A DNA stretch of 57,844 nt from Betaproteobacteria bacterium (GTDB lineage: Bacteria > Pseudomonadota > Gammaproteobacteria > Burkholderiales > SG8-41): contig OMIN01000084.1 in NCBI GenBank assembly GCA_900299145.1, positions 1-57,844 on the forward strand, written 5' to 3'. Both the position numbers and the translations under genes were made by a program. This document shows positions 25,233 to 35,226 of the stretch, in pieces (positions within the stretch are counted from its first letter, which is position 1; each line of letters begins with the position of its first letter). Under the pieces are notes generated by a model, which was given only the letters and a program-made list of their open reading frames with translations, had not been told where the DNA came from and did not search any database.

Positions 25233-26075
25233 GTGAATGATTTTAAAGGAAAAATAGCGCTGGTGACCGGCGGTGGCCGCGGCCTTGGCCAAGGCACCTG
25301 CGTCGAGCTTGCGTCACGCGGCGCACAGGTCGCCATAGCTGACCGCAAACTGGAAATGGCGGAAGAAACCGCAGCGTTGTGCAACAAATCGGGCTCGGGA
25401 AGTAAGGCCTTCGTATTCGATCAAGCCAAGGGCGAAAGCGTCGAGGCGATGGTCGCCGAGGTCGTCGCGCACTACGGACAGATTGATCTGTTGTTCGCCA
25501 ATGCCGGCACTGGCAAGTTTGTGCCCATCGTGGATATGAAAAAGGCCGACTGGGATTTCATCATGCAGGTGAATCTCAATGGCACGTTCTATGTCTGCCA
25601 GGAGGTAGCCAAGCGCATGATTGCGCGCGGCAAGGGCGGCAAGATGGTGCTGACGGCGTCCTCCGGCGCCAAGGTCATTGCCGATCAGCTGGGCGCCTAC
25701 TGTGCCTCCAAGGCGGCGGTGGAAATGCTGATGAAGCATATGGCGGCCGAACTCGGCAACTACCGCATCAACGTCAACGCCATCCTGCCCGGCGTTGTGG
25801 AAACCGGCATGACCACGCCCATGCTGCGCGATGAGCGCATGAAGCGCATGCTGATTCGTGAAACGCCCGTGGGGCGCTGGGGCAAGCCGCAGGATGTCGC
25901 CAAGCTCGTCGCGTTCTTGCTGTCCGATGATGCCGGCTACATCAACGGCGAAGGCATCATGATCGACGGTGGACAAACGCTGCACGGCTTCCCGCGCTGG
26001 TATGCGCTGGATTACACCAAAGAAAACGAGTGTGACTGGGAAGAACGTTTTAACGAATATCCGTACAAGCCGTGA
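25233..26075 (+). CDS. Short-chain dehydrogenase/reductase with C-terminal extension
   Basis: A 280-residue SDR. TGGGRGLG at 12-19, NAG at 90-92, and catalytic Ser143 or Ser144, Tyr156 and Lys160 (YCASK). After the usual end (IMIDGGQTLHG) it continues with about 27 residues rich in aromatic and acidic residues (PRWYALDYTKENECDWEE), which is longer than typical SDRs. GTG start, 9 bp after the BKACE stop. A second oxidation or reduction step in the operon is the likely role. Confidence 0.87.
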   Translation: MNDFKGKIALVTGGGRGLGQGTCVELASRGAQVAIADRKLEMAEETAALCNKSGSGSKAFVFDQAKGESVEAMVAEVVAHYGQIDLLFANAGTGKFVPIVDMKKADWDFIMQVNLNGTFYVCQEVAKRMIARGKGGKMVLTASSGAKVIADQLGAYCASKAAVEMLMKHMAAELGNYRINVNAILPGVVETGMTTPMLRDERMKRMLIRETPVGRWGKPQDVAKLVAFLLSDDAGYINGEGIMIDGGQTLHGFPRWYALDYTKENECDWEERFNEYPYKP

Positions 26076-26085
26076 GGCTTGAGCC

Positions 26086-27600
26086 ATGAGGCACGAAGCC
26101 GATGTGGTGGTCGTGGGCGGTGGCGGGGCGGCCCTCGCAGCCGCCAGTTCAGCCCGCAGCGCAGGCGCTGAAGTCATACTCCTCGAAAAAAACCCGCAAC
26201 TCGGCGGCTCAACGGCGTGGTCAGTAGGCTCCGTCACTGCCACACAAACCCCGCATCAAAAAAAAGCGGGCATCACCGACAACCCGCAAGATCACCTCGA
26301 AGACCTCAGGCTTTTTTCACGCGCGCTCAAGCTCGAACACCGCGACAACTTCGAGCTGGGCCGCCTGCTGTGCGATCACTCGCCAGCGATGTTCGAGTGG
26401 CTGCTCTCCACCGGCCTTGAATTCGTCGGTCCGTTTCCTGAACCACCGCACCGCGTGGCACGCATGCACAATGTGCTACCCAATTCGCGCGCGTTTCCGT
26501 GGCTGCTGGGGCGGCATTGCCGCAAGCAGGGCGTGGATATACACCTGAACACCGAAGCGCAACGCCTTATCTTGGATAAATCGAATGGCGGCCGCGCGCT
26601 CGGCGTGGTCGCGCGGGAAGCGGATGGTTCGAACACCGAATACATCGCCCGCAAGGGCGTGGTACTGGCTGCAGGTGACTACAGCGGCGGACGCGAGCTC
26701 AAGGCACGCTTCTCGTCGGAACTCATCGCCAACGTCGATGCCATTAACGTCACCAACACCGGCGATGGCATCCGCATGGGAATGGAGACCGGCGGCACGG
26801 TGATCAACGGCGACTACATCCGCGGCCCCATATTGCGCTTTGTGCCGCCCATGCACACCACGCTGGAGCAACGCCTGCCGCCCCACCCTGCGATCACCAA
26901 GCTGTTGCACTGGGGTTTTGATCACCTGCCCAAGCGCATCCTGCGGCCGGTGCTGATGAACTACCTCACCACCGCACTGGCCCCCGAGAAAAGCCTTTAC
27001 GAACATGGCGCCATCCTTGTCGATAAAGACGGCCTGAGATTTGGCGATGAACGCGACCAGCCCGCGCGCAGCGCAGCACTGCGTCCAGACGGGTTGGCGT
27101 GGATAATTTTCGACAGCACCGTGGCGAATCAATATCAACAATGGCCGCACTTCATCTCCACCGCGCCCTCCATCGGCTATGCCTACCTGGAAGACTACCG
27201 CCGTACGCGCAAGGATATTTTTCATTGCGCGAATACATTGGGGGCGCTGGCTGACAGCATGAAGCTGCCGCGCGGTGCATTTGAAAAAACCCTCGCCGAT
27301 TACAACGCAGGCCGTACCCATACGGACGCGCCTGCGCGCGGAGATCGCCCCGCCATCGTCAAACCGCCGTTCTACGCGCTAGGGCCTGCCAAGGCCTACA
27401 TTATCTTTACCAATGGTGGCCTCAAAGTCACGCACAATCTTGAAGTCGTGCATGAAAAGGGGCATGTCATTCCCGGTCTGTATGCCGCAGGTGCGAACGG
27501 GCAAAGCGGCATGTTGCTCGAAGGACACGGGCATCATTTGGGATGGGCGTTTGTGTCAGGGCGTATCGCCGGCAAAAATGCAGCACGAAACCCCGTTTAA
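26086..27600 (+). CDS. FAD-dependent oxidoreductase, fumarate reductase/3-ketosteroid dehydrogenase-like
   Basis: A 504-residue flavoprotein with ADVVVVGGGGAALAAASSA at the N-terminus, VTNTGDGIRMGM in the middle and GANGQSGMLLEGHGHHLGW near the C-terminus. It is a paralogue of 15404-16924 (shared GSxxAWSVGSVTATQT / GTTARSIGSISATQT region and MHNVLPNS / MHQIMPNS). It ends the catabolic operon, 10 bp after the SDR. A desaturase role on a cyclic ketone or acyl-CoA is inferred from family only. Confidence 0.87.
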   Translation: MRHEADVVVVGGGGAALAAASSARSAGAEVILLEKNPQLGGSTAWSVGSVTATQTPHQKKAGITDNPQDHLEDLRLFSRALKLEHRDNFELGRLLCDHSPAMFEWLLSTGLEFVGPFPEPPHRVARMHNVLPNSRAFPWLLGRHCRKQGVDIHLNTEAQRLILDKSNGGRALGVVAREADGSNTEYIARKGVVLAAGDYSGGRELKARFSSELIANVDAINVTNTGDGIRMGMETGGTVINGDYIRGPILRFVPPMHTTLEQRLPPHPAITKLLHWGFDHLPKRILRPVLMNYLTTALAPEKSLYEHGAILVDKDGLRFGDERDQPARSAALRPDGLAWIIFDSTVANQYQQWPHFISTAPSIGYAYLEDYRRTRKDIFHCANTLGALADSMKLPRGAFEKTLADYNAGRTHTDAPARGDRPAIVKPPFYALGPAKAYIIFTNGGLKVTHNLEVVHEKGHVIPGLYAAGANGQSGMLLEGHGHHLGWAFVSGRIAGKNAARNPV

Positions 27601-27640
27601 CCGCGGGTAAATCACACGGAACACCGTTCCTGTAGACAGG

Positions 27641-27889
27641 CTACTTCGGCAACAGCATATCCACAATTACCCGCACCAATTCCACGAACGCGCGCATCAG
27701 CAAAAACATAAACCCGCTGGCGCCTGCGCCCGCAACAATCACCCAAGGTGTCATCGGGCAAATCAGCATCGCGCCAATCGCCGCGATCAACGGCAACAGC
27801 CCGCAGACAATGGCAATCCAGTCACCGTGCTTGACGATGAAATGCAGCATCCAGTACGGCGAAGGCGGGGTTTCGATGATATCGTTCAT
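27641..27889 (-). CDS. Small two-segment membrane protein
   Basis: An 82-residue protein with two or three hydrophobic helices: roughly residues 24-45 (WIAIVCGLLPLIAAIGAMLI), then WVIVAGAGASGFMFLLM, and a weaker C-terminal helix. I do not recognise the family. It lies downstream of the racemase-like gene on the same strand and converges with the flavoprotein gene. Probably an inner-membrane protein. Confidence 0.55.
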   Translation of the reverse strand: MNDIIETPPSPYWMLHFIVKHGDWIAIVCGLLPLIAAIGAMLICPMTPWVIVAGAGASGFMFLLMRAFVELVRVIVDMLLPK

Positions 27890-27906
27890 GCTTGCAAGGT
27901 TTACTA

Positions 27907-27926
27907 TAAGTAATTGATTTAATTAA
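27907..27926 (-). repeat. AT-rich 20-nt word, copy 6 (divergent)
   Basis: Reads TAATTAAATCAATTACTTAT on the minus strand, between the racemase stop and the small membrane protein start. Confidence 0.5.
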
Positions 27927-27930
27927 TATT

Positions 27931-28686
27931 TTAAAATTCGGTCAGCAGCGAGCCATAGCCCAGTACGGCGTCGTTCACGCCCGCCGCGCGCAGGAGTTTC
28001 CACAGCGTTGCCTGCGTCGACGTCACCACCGGTTTACCGGTTTCATGTTCGATGCGCGACACCACATCCTGCGAATTCATGTTCAAACAGGTGATCAGCG
28101 AGGCATCCACCGCGCCAGCGTTGCCACTGGCTTGCCACGATTTTTGCCACAGTGCGTAAATCTCTTCCGCCGTGGGGTCGGCGAGCCTGAACGAATCGGC
28201 AATGCCCAGATGCGCCGAACCGGCAATCTCAAACCCCGCAGCGGTAAAAAATTCATGCTCGGCATCATCAATCGCCTGGGTATATGGCGAACACACGGCG
28301 ATACGTTTTGCACCCAATGCCTTTAACGCTTCGATAATGGCGCCGGTTGCGGTGAAGGCGGGTACTCCCGCCGCATGCTGCAACTCATGATTCAACCGTC
28401 CATCGTATTCCAGCCCCTGCACAATGCTGGAAGCCGTGCAGCAATACGCCACTGCGGCGGGCTTGCAGCTCATCAATTGCTTCAAGCCCAGCATGCCTTC
28501 TTCGCGATCCATGCGCACCAGCGCCTCTCGCGTGAGATTGGCATCGAGGAACATGCGCGAGGCATGCACCGTCACGCCCTGCGGTACAGCACAGCCAAAC
28601 CACGGCTCGACCACGGTATTGACACTCGGCAAAATCACGCCGAGGCGCGCGCGCGCGGTTTTGACGTTGACCGAAACGGCACTCAC
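27931..28686 (-). CDS. Asp/Glu racemase / maleate isomerase-like protein
   Basis: A 251-residue protein of the Asp/Glu racemase superfamily (maleate isomerase and arylmalonate decarboxylase branch). It begins RLGVILPSVNTVVEPWF. The two catalytic cysteines expected in the family are in AYCCTAS (Cys82 or Cys83) and LITCLNMN (Cys200). The GTG start at 28686 overlaps the MmgE/PrpD stop as GTGA, so the two proteins are translationally coupled and may act on consecutive dicarboxylate intermediates. Isomerisation of maleate-like acids is the best guess. Confidence 0.82.
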   Translation of the reverse strand: MSAVSVNVKTARARLGVILPSVNTVVEPWFGCAVPQGVTVHASRMFLDANLTREALVRMDREEGMLGLKQLMSCKPAAVAYCCTASSIVQGLEYDGRLNHELQHAAGVPAFTATGAIIEALKALGAKRIAVCSPYTQAIDDAEHEFFTAAGFEIAGSAHLGIADSFRLADPTAEEIYALWQKSWQASGNAGAVDASLITCLNMNSQDVVSRIEHETGKPVVTSTQATLWKLLRAAGVNDAVLGYGSLLTEF

Positions 28687-30044
28687 TTGCCCGGCACCAG
28701 CAATTCAAACACGCGATTGAGATTCGGCGCCTGATCCACGCTCCACAACGCATTGCGCAAACTATCGCGCTGTGCCGCCGGCATCACGCCTTCGCACACC
28801 ATGGCGAACTTGTTGTTGACGTCCTCGTCGGTCATTGGATTCTTGCGGTGCCCCTTCGGGTATTCCGCGACCTCGATCATGCGCTGCCCTCCCTTCGTCA
28901 CCACCTCGATGCGGGTCGTCAGGGCTTCCGGGAATGCCGCCGTGAAAGCCTTGTTTTCGCTGATCTTGATACGCGCCATCAACGCGTGCAGCGCCGGATC
29001 GGCAATGCGCTCTGGCGTAAAACTGTTCAGCTTGACACCGCCGTCGATGAAGCCCAGTGACAACAAATACGGCAAACTGTGATCCGCGGTCTCGCGGGTT
29101 TTCGGATGCCATTTCTCCGGCTCGCTGCCAATTTCGCTCCACGCGGTGAAGTAGGTTTCAACGTTGACGGCTTCGATATCCGTCACCGCTACCTTCTTTC
29201 GCAGTTCCAGCGCAATCCACATCGGCGCCTGCGAGTGATACTCCGACGGGAAAAACTTCAAATTGGTACGCTCAATGCCGAAGGGCTTTCCGTTGCCCCC
29301 AAGTTCATTCAATGTAAATTTTCCCGTGACTTTATCCCAGATGCCATCCTTGCCCTCGAACGCCGCCGTCGGCCCTGTCATGCCCGCTTGCGCCAGCAGC
29401 ACCGCCTGCACTGCGGAACGCGCCGCAGCGGCAGTCGCCACGCCCTTCCACATCGCCAGCTCACCTGCGCGCGACTGGCGCGTGGGTACGTTGGCCGTCA
29501 CGGTAATAGCTATTGCGTTCGCCGTTTGTTCGAGATTCAGCTTGAGCATTTTCGCTACGCCCGCCGCCACGCTCATGCCGAGGAAAAAGCCCTGATCCCA
29601 GCCCTTGTCACGCAGGCCGATCTGGTCAGCCATGGCGGTGAACACCTCATAGCCCGTCGCTATACCCAGCAGCAATTCCTTGCCGCCCAAATGATGCGCA
29701 TCGGCCACCGCCAGCATGGCCGGAATCATGTCGCTGGGATGCCCGGAACCGATGGAAATATAGGTGTCATTAAAATCGAGATAGCGCACCATGGTCGCAT
29801 TGGTAAAGGCCGCCATGTCGATCGAGGTGGTCTTGCCGGTATTGAAAATACGCGCGGCGGGCGTGCCGCTGACGTTGGCCGAGACTTTGCGCGCAATGTC
29901 CGCGGGCTCGCTGGCATACCCGCCAATGGCGCAAGCGATGGCATCGACCAGACGCTTTTTGGTTTCATGCACAGCCTGTGCTGACAGTGCGCTGTAATCC
30001 AGACGCGTGATGTATTCAGCCAGTTTTCTGGTCGTGTTATCCAT
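28683..30044 (-). CDS. MmgE/PrpD family protein
   Basis: A 453-residue MmgE/PrpD protein with LVDAIACAIGGY, YLDFNDTYIS followed by GSGHPSD, and TADHSLPYLLSLGFIDGG. It is closest in motifs to the copy at 9673-11037. It is coupled with the racemase-like gene by a 4-bp overlap and preceded by the class III CoA-transferase after 45 bp. Hydration or isomerisation of an unsaturated dicarboxylate fits the neighbours. Confidence 0.9.
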   Translation of the reverse strand: MDNTTRKLAEYITRLDYSALSAQAVHETKKRLVDAIACAIGGYASEPADIARKVSANVSGTPAARIFNTGKTTSIDMAAFTNATMVRYLDFNDTYISIGSGHPSDMIPAMLAVADAHHLGGKELLLGIATGYEVFTAMADQIGLRDKGWDQGFFLGMSVAAGVAKMLKLNLEQTANAIAITVTANVPTRQSRAGELAMWKGVATAAAARSAVQAVLLAQAGMTGPTAAFEGKDGIWDKVTGKFTLNELGGNGKPFGIERTNLKFFPSEYHSQAPMWIALELRKKVAVTDIEAVNVETYFTAWSEIGSEPEKWHPKTRETADHSLPYLLSLGFIDGGVKLNSFTPERIADPALHALMARIKISENKAFTAAFPEALTTRIEVVTKGGQRMIEVAEYPKGHRKNPMTDEDVNNKFAMVCEGVMPAAQRDSLRNALWSVDQAPNLNRVFELLVPGK

Positions 30045-30089
30045 TGCTCTCTCTCAAAATTTACGCGTGCTTTCAGACACTCCGAACCA

Positions 30090-31274
30090 CTACACCACGC
30101 CTTCGGCTCTTAACCGCGCGATGTCTGCGTCGCCATAGCCGATGCCCCGCAGCACCGAATCCGTATGTTCGCCGACGGCAGGCACTTTACCCATGGTCGG
30201 CTCATATTCAGACGACGTCATCGGCGGCAACAGCGCCGGAACACGGCCCTTGGGCGTCTCCACTTCGCGCCAGCGATTGCGCGCCTTCAGCTGCGGGTGA
30301 TCCCATACCTCCTCCGGCGTATTCATGCGCGCATTGGCGATGCCGGCTTCGTCGAGTTTGGCGACGACCTGTTCCGCCGTCATATTGGCAAATATTTTCG
30401 TGATCAATGCGACCACCTCGGCACGCGCGGCATTACGCTTGGTGTTGTTGTTGTAACGTTCGTCAGTGGCCAGTTCCGGCTGGCCCAGCACGATCTTGCA
30501 GAACGACGCCCACTCGCGTTCATTCTGAATGCCGAGCATCACATCCTTGCCATCGCCCGCCGTGAAGCGGCCATAAGGCACCACGATGGCGTGATCGGTG
30601 CCGGTGCGCTTGATCGGCGTGCCGCCGAAATGGTTATACATGATGGGATGATTCATCCACTCCACCATCGCCTCGAACATGGTGACCGAGACATGTTGCC
30701 CCTTGCCCGTGCGCTCGCGCTGATACAGTGCACCCATGATCGCGGAATACGCATACATGCCCGTGCCGATATCCGTCATCGACACGCCGACTTTCGCGGG
30801 AAAATCCGGCGTGCCCGTCACGCTTAACACGCCGGCCTCGCTTTGTATCAAAAGGTCATATGCCTTCTTTTTCGCATAAGGCCCGCTGTCGCCGTAACCG
30901 GAAATATCGCAGACAATCAGCCGCGGATGCTTCGCCAGCAACTCATCCGCCCCCAGCCCCAGACGCTTGGCCGCGCCGGGTGCGAGGTTCTGCAGAAAAA
31001 TATCCGCCCCCGCAATAAGTTTCGCAAGTATCTGTTTTGCTTCAGGTTTTTTAACATCCAGCGAAAGGCTTTCCTTGCCGCGATTGAGCCACACAAAATA
31101 CGCCGACTGCCCATAAACCGACTGATCGTAACCACGCCCAAAGTCCCCTACGCCGGGCCGCTCGATCTTGATCACGCGGGCACCCTGCTCCGCCAGTTGC
31201 CGCGCGCACAGCGGCGCAGCTACGGCTTGATCCATGGAAATTACGGTGAGGCCGGAGAGGGGTAAGGCGGACAC
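30090..31274 (-). CDS. Class III CoA-transferase (CaiB/BaiF family)
   Basis: A 394-residue CoA-transferase that moves CoA between carboxylic acids. The start is the GTG at 31274 (VSALPLSGLTVIS) with an AAGGAA site. The open frame continues upstream, but that part is not family-like and overlaps the metallopeptidase gene. The catalytic Asp is D140 in AYDLLIQSEAG, and GYGDSGPYA is typical. It is the first gene of a three- to four-gene unit with MmgE/PrpD and racemase-like enzymes. Confidence 0.88.
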   Translation of the reverse strand: MSALPLSGLTVISMDQAVAAPLCARQLAEQGARVIKIERPGVGDFGRGYDQSVYGQSAYFVWLNRGKESLSLDVKKPEAKQILAKLIAGADIFLQNLAPGAAKRLGLGADELLAKHPRLIVCDISGYGDSGPYAKKKAYDLLIQSEAGVLSVTGTPDFPAKVGVSMTDIGTGMYAYSAIMGALYQRERTGKGQHVSVTMFEAMVEWMNHPIMYNHFGGTPIKRTGTDHAIVVPYGRFTAGDGKDVMLGIQNEREWASFCKIVLGQPELATDERYNNNTKRNAARAEVVALITKIFANMTAEQVVAKLDEAGIANARMNTPEEVWDHPQLKARNRWREVETPKGRVPALLPPMTSSEYEPTMGKVPAVGEHTDSVLRGIGYGDADIARLRAEGVV

Positions 31275-31345
31275 GGGATTGGTTCCTTGTCTATGCAAAA
31301 AATTGTGCGCCACAGTATACGACCAAGTCAGACCGATTGCTGCGC

Positions 31346-32062
31346 TCACTCCCGCCAGAGTTCCGCACTGAGCGGTAACTCGTTCAGTTCCGCCCGAGCT
31401 TCGCGCCACGATGGGTAATGTCTGCCAAGCAGCGATACAAAACGCTCACTGTGCGTAGGCTCCAGTAGGTGAATCATCTCGTGTACCAATACGTATTCGA
31501 GAAGATCGCGCGGCTTTTTGACCAGTTCTGTGTTGAGGCGGATGTGTCCCGCCCTTACATTGCAGCTGCCCCATCGTGTTTTCATGCGCTGTAGAAAATA
31601 GGCTTTGACTTTGACGCCCAGCTTTGGCTCCCATTTGGCAATCAGCTCGGGTAACAAACCATGCAACAGTGTTCGGTGCCATGCATGAAGCACCTCGGCG
31701 CGCTTGTCCGCATCGGTTCCAGACCTCACCGTCAGCAGGATCCGGCGATGATCCAGCACCACGGTTGGTTTGGCCGCCTCGGTGCGCAGTTCCAGCAAAT
31801 AACGCCGTCCCCACACGTGATGCGTCTCGCGCCCAACGAACCGCCGTGGCGCCTCGCGTGCCTGTGCACGCAGCAAGGCCTGCTGCTTGCGTATCCAAGG
31901 CAACTTGGTGACTGCAAACGCGCGCGCGACCTCCAATCGCGTATGGGTTGGCGCTACCAGCGTCACGCGCCCACCGGGTGGATGTACCGACAAGTGCACA
32001 TGCTTTACGGCCTTGCGCGTCACTGAGATGGCAATCTCACCCAACCGGATCGTATCGATCAT
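31346..32062 (-). CDS. YgjP-like M48-type metallopeptidase
   Basis: A 238-residue protein with RWGSC at 163-167 and the zinc motif [12 protein letters not shown] (H194, E195, H198, third ligand H204), the signature of YgjP/DUF45 proteins. Its start overlaps the hsdR stop as ATGA, so it is translated with the restriction subunit. YgjP-like genes are frequent companions of type I restriction loci; their function there is not established. Cytoplasmic, no signal peptide. Confidence 0.85.
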   Translation of the reverse strand: MIDTIRLGEIAISVTRKAVKHVHLSVHPPGGRVTLVAPTHTRLEVARAFAVTKLPWIRKQQALLRAQAREAPRRFVGRETHHVWGRRYLLELRTEAAKPTVVLDHRRILLTVRSGTDADKRAEVLHAWHRTLLHGLLPELIAKWEPKLGVKVKAYFLQRMKTRWGSCNVRAGHIRLNTELVKKPRDLLEYVLVHEMIHLLEPTHSERFVSLLGRHYPSWREARAELNELPLSAELWRE

Positions 32063-35000
32063 GCGTATCCGGGTTGCTGCTTGATAAGTTCAAACAAGGC
32101 TTGTGTCGCTTCGCGGTTGCGATCCATGATCGGAAACAGCGCATCGCGCACCTTCGCTTCGCGAGCGGGATCGCCCTTCCAGCGCGCGGGCGCCTGCACG
32201 CGCATGGCTTGGTCGATTTTCAGCGCCAGTTCGGCGTGTGCTCTACGCTCCCACGCCGGCTCCTGACGGGCAACGTTGGCCGTACCGGAAAGTATCATCG
32301 GCAAGTTACGAAAGATAACGATGGCTTCTGGATGCCCATGCAGTTCGGCCGGCACACCAGCCACGTCGTGCTTGTCGGCCAGCTTGCGCACCAGCGCCTC
32401 GGCATCTTTCAGAAACTTCTCGTAAGCCACCGCATCATCGCGCGCCTGCTTGATCAGGTCCTGCAGCAACTTGGACATTTGTTCGTAAAAGCGTGGATCG
32501 GTCAGCCGCTCCTGAATGATCACCTTGCGCACATTATTGATGATGCCCTCGGCAATCGCCTTGTTCGACAGCTTGCCCTTCTCATTGAGCTTGCGGGCAA
32601 TCGCGTCATGGATGCCGGTCTTGATGATCAGTTCGGTCAACGGCAAGGCGCTCAGGTTGCCCAAATCATCAGCCGGATCGGCCTGCACATAGGTATTGAG
32701 CAGATGCCGCATATCCGCCTCAAACGGCTTGATGTCCAGCTCCTCTCCCGAATGCTTCTTGATGGCGTTGCGCGTGTCGCCGTAAAACGCCACCTCCTGC
32801 TTGAGCGATTCTGCGTCCGCTGCGCTGTAGCCCGCCTCCTCCAGATCCTGCGCAATGTCGGCAAAGGCGCGCACAAAGGTCGTTACCGTCTTGTAGAACG
32901 CGATGCGCAAGGGCTCGGTTTCATTCAGAGCCTCGGCGTTCTCCGCATCGCCGCAGAAGTAGTGCAGGTATTGCTCCACCTCTCGCGGCAAGGGTACCGG
33001 TTCGCACAGATAACGCAGCGCCTCGCGTGCAGCATCCAACTGCCGCCGGCCTTCCTTCAGCCAGTCCTTCAGCGTAACGTTGTTGCTGCCGCCCCCGCTT
33101 TCATCAATATCCAGCTCGTCCGAGCTATAAACCGCTATCGCCTGCTGCACGTCCTCGAACAATTTTTTGAAATCAACGATATGGCCGTAATCCTTGTCTT
33201 CGCCATCGAGACGATTGGTGCGGCAGATCGCCTGAAACAGGTTGTGGTCGTGCAAATCGTTGTCGAGGTAGATGAAGGTGCAACTCGGTGCATCAAAACC
33301 GGTCAGCAACTTGCTCACCACCACCAGCAACTTCATGTTGGCCGGCTCTTTGATGAACCTTCGCTTTACTTCGTCCTCGTAGGCCTTGGTAGTCTGGTCT
33401 TTCTTGAGGACATGCTCGGTATAGGTGTCGAACTTGTAGCGTTCGTCGCTGTTGGCCGGCTCGCGCGAGATGGCGTTGTGATTCGGCTCGTACGAGGTAA
33501 CGATGCCGCAGTGTTTCCCGAGGGGCGTATTCTGCAGCAACCGGAAGTAATGGCAGGCATCGTAAATGCTGGCCGCCACCAGGATGGCCGTGCCGCGATC
33601 ATTGTTCAGCCGTTCCTTCAGATCGAAGTCCTGAACAATGCTGAAAATGATGCGTTGCTTGCGTTCGCCCGCGCTCATCAGCTCCTGCATGGTGGCCCAG
33701 CGCTGCCGCAAGACCGCTTTCTGGAAGTTGTTCAGCGAACGGGTTTTCTTCGCAAAATACGCCTCGATCGCCGCAGGCGTAGTGATGCGCTGCGGCACAT
33801 CGCGCGCCTCATACTTGAGGTCGAGCACCACCTTGTCCGCCACCGCTTCGTGGAACTTGTAGGTGTGGATGTAAGTGCCGAACACCTCGCGCGTGGTCTG
33901 CCGGTCCTTGCGCAGCAGCGGTGTACCGGTGAAGCCGACAAAGATCGCCCCTTCCAGCCAGCGCTTCATCTGCTTGTTCATGTCACCACCCTGGGTGCGA
34001 TGACATTCGTCGACAAACACGTAAAAGCGCCCGTGAATCGGCGGCGGCGGGCCTTTCAGGTCGGCCGGGTCGAACTTGTGGATCAGCGCGCACAGCAGGC
34101 GCGGCGACGTCGCGCCCAACTTGGCGACGAACTCGGCCCGTGTGGTAATGCGCGGGCTGGGCGAATCCTCGGCCACCACCCCAGCATCTTTCATCACCCC
34201 TTCGATCTGCTTGTCCAGTTCGTCGCGATCGGTGACGACCAGAATGCGCGCCTCGGGGTCGGTCTCCAGCAGCCACTTGGCGAGCAGCACCATCAAGATG
34301 CTTTTGCCGCTGCCCTGTGTGTGCCAGATGACGCCGCCCTCCCGGCGCCGCATGCGCTCCTGCGCAGCCTTGACGCCCGCAAACTGATGCTGACGCGGCA
34401 CCTTCTTGATGCCATTGTCGAACAGCACAAAGTGGCGCATCACGTCCAGCAGCCGCGCCTTGTCGCACAACTCGGCCAGCGGGCGATCCAGCAGCGCACC
34501 CGGCGGCACGGGTGCGCCCGGCGTACCTTCCGGCAGCGGCGCCGCCTTCCACGCCACGAAAAATTCCTCGCGCGTGGTCACCGTGCCGTAGCGCAAGCCC
34601 TGCGTGTCGTTGCCCGCCAGCAGCAGTTGCACCGTGGGGAAAAACGCCTGATTGAAAATCCCTTCCTGATTGGTAATCAACTGGCGGATGCCGTCGGCCA
34701 CCTCCACCGAGCCGCGCTTGAATTCCATCACGCCGATGGCGATGCCGTTGAGGTACAGCACGACATCCGGCCGCCGCTCGTGGCCGCCCTTCAGCGTCAC
34801 CTCTTCGGCCAGCGCGAAATCGTTGCTATCCGGTTGCGCCCAGTCGATCAGATGCACCGTCTCGAAAGACCGGCCCACCGCCACCTGCACCTCGACCCCA
34901 TAGCGCAGCAGCTTGTAGCAGCGCAGCGACGCCTGATACAGCGTGGTGCCAGTCACATCCGCCGCGGCCAACAGCTTTTGCAGCGCGCCGGCGATATGCG

Positions 35001-35184
35001 CGTCGGAATAGCCGCGCGCCTGCAAGTTGGTCCGCAGCAACTCGGCTTCGATGCCGCGGTTATTGTCGCGCTTGCTCCACTCGCCAAGGTAACGGTAGCC
35101 AAGTCCATCCGCACGCGCGGCGTCGGTGAACAGCGCAACCACGCGGTTCTGCGTCCGGCGCTCGGAGCGGGCGCGCTCAGCCAT
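32059..35184 (-). CDS. hsdR: Type I restriction enzyme R subunit
   Basis: A 1041-residue translocase and nuclease. The N-terminal nuclease motif is D140 and E154-x-K156 in PDVVLYLNG and VMEFKRG. The helicase part has the phosphate loop HTQGSGKS (288-295), DECH (392-395), VGFTGTPL and QAICRTNRL. All key residues are intact, so it should be active. It cuts unmodified DNA after ATP-driven translocation together with HsdM and HsdS. It is 42 bp downstream of fic and overlaps the YgjP-like gene. Confidence 0.95.
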   Translation of the reverse strand: MAERARSERRTQNRVVALFTDAARADGLGYRYLGEWSKRDNNRGIEAELLRTNLQARGYSDAHIAGALQKLLAAADVTGTTLYQASLRCYKLLRYGVEVQVAVGRSFETVHLIDWAQPDSNDFALAEEVTLKGGHERRPDVVLYLNGIAIGVMEFKRGSVEVADGIRQLITNQEGIFNQAFFPTVQLLLAGNDTQGLRYGTVTTREEFFVAWKAAPLPEGTPGAPVPPGALLDRPLAELCDKARLLDVMRHFVLFDNGIKKVPRQHQFAGVKAAQERMRRREGGVIWHTQGSGKSILMVLLAKWLLETDPEARILVVTDRDELDKQIEGVMKDAGVVAEDSPSPRITTRAEFVAKLGATSPRLLCALIHKFDPADLKGPPPPIHGRFYVFVDECHRTQGGDMNKQMKRWLEGAIFVGFTGTPLLRKDRQTTREVFGTYIHTYKFHEAVADKVVLDLKYEARDVPQRITTPAAIEAYFAKKTRSLNNFQKAVLRQRWATMQELMSAGERKQRIIFSIVQDFDLKERLNNDRGTAILVAASIYDACHYFRLLQNTPLGKHCGIVTSYEPNHNAISREPANSDERYKFDTYTEHVLKKDQTTKAYEDEVKRRFIKEPANMKLLVVVSKLLTGFDAPSCTFIYLDNDLHDHNLFQAICRTNRLDGEDKDYGHIVDFKKLFEDVQQAIAVYSSDELDIDESGGGSNNVTLKDWLKEGRRQLDAAREALRYLCEPVPLPREVEQYLHYFCGDAENAEALNETEPLRIAFYKTVTTFVRAFADIAQDLEEAGYSAADAESLKQEVAFYGDTRNAIKKHSGEELDIKPFEADMRHLLNTYVQADPADDLGNLSALPLTELIIKTGIHDAIARKLNEKGKLSNKAIAEGIINNVRKVIIQERLTDPRFYEQMSKLLQDLIKQARDDAVAYEKFLKDAEALVRKLADKHDVAGVPAELHGHPEAIVIFRNLPMILSGTANVARQEPAWERRAHAELALKIDQAMRVQAPARWKGDPAREAKVRDALFPIMDRNREATQALFELIKQQPGYA

Positions 35185-35226
35185 GATCGTGTTGATTCAT
35201 GGCGAAACCCGCGCAGGCACAGATTT

